From an uncultured Ruminococcus sp. (GTDB lineage: Bacteria; Bacillota; Clostridia; Oscillospirales; Ruminococcaceae): a DNA stretch of 13,664 nt. The notes beneath the pieces are model-generated. The model made no database searches and was not told the DNA's origin. It worked only from the letters and a program-made list of their open reading frames with translations. Below, piece after piece: positions 13,603 to 13,664 of the stretch (position 1 is the stretch's first letter; each line of letters begins with the position of its first letter). The stretch spans positions 1-13,664 of the forward strand of contig URTF01000057.1 of NCBI GenBank assembly GCA_900550695.1, written 5' to 3'. Position numbers and translations under genes: made by a program.

Positions 13603-13664
13603 TAAAGACCTAATACTAATTCTCGATCAACCTATAGACAAACTCTCGGTTATAATAAGTTCAT

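Noticed and set aside
13603..13664. TATAAT at 13651-13656 as the promoter of a next gene, possibly a pilin.
   Set aside because: No -35 match is visible at the right distance and the window ends within eight bases.
1..13664. CRISPR arrays, tRNA or rRNA genes, insertion sequences and phage genes.
   Set aside because: No spaced direct repeats, cloverleaf or rRNA motifs, transposase frames or long terminal inverted repeats were seen.

Overview
The window looks like chromosomal DNA of a low-GC, monoderm member of the Firmicutes, most likely a Ruminococcus-like (Oscillospiraceae) clostridium. The reasons are strong GGAGG-type ribosome binding sites, A/T-rich intergenic DNA with sigma-A-like promoters, a 450-residue hexameric-type NADP glutamate dehydrogenase, and a type IV pilus (T4P) locus without the outer-membrane genes pilP or pilQ. 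The genus is inferred from overall style, not from a marker gene.

Layout. Positions 1-201 are a non-coding, palindrome-rich stretch ending in four 7-bp repeats. gdhA (202-1560, minus) follows. A 525-bp intergenic region (1561-2085) then carries the gdhA promoter, an unexplained GC-rich island and an extended -10 promoter for the pilus operon. The first pilus unit (2086-9526, plus) encodes the inner-membrane platform protein PilC, a PilM-PilN fusion, PilO, a very large GspK/PilX-like pilin-anchored protein (838 aa), and two minor prepilins (GspI/PilV-like and GspJ/PilW-like). The prepilin peptidase gene pilD (9583-10590, minus) converges on this unit across a bidirectional terminator. It is divergent from pilB (10733-12421, extension ATPase), and the two predicted promoters interleave. 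pilT (12475-13602, retraction ATPase) follows pilB. The last 62 bases hold no recognisable gene.

How it works together. PilD trims and methylates the prepilins. PilC with PilMN and PilO forms the membrane platform. PilB drives assembly and PilT drives retraction. The K/I/J-like minor prepilins probably form the priming and tip complex, with the 838-aa protein as the exposed tip, possibly an adhesin. No typical major pilin (PilA) is in the window, so it must lie elsewhere. The most interesting points are the large modular tip pilin with an internal segment of different codon use, the PilM-PilN fusion that keeps the PilN 'INL' motif, the charged insert in PilD, the degenerate c-di-GMP-type domain of PilB, and the interleaved pilD/pilB promoters. 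gdhA is probably an unrelated metabolic neighbour.
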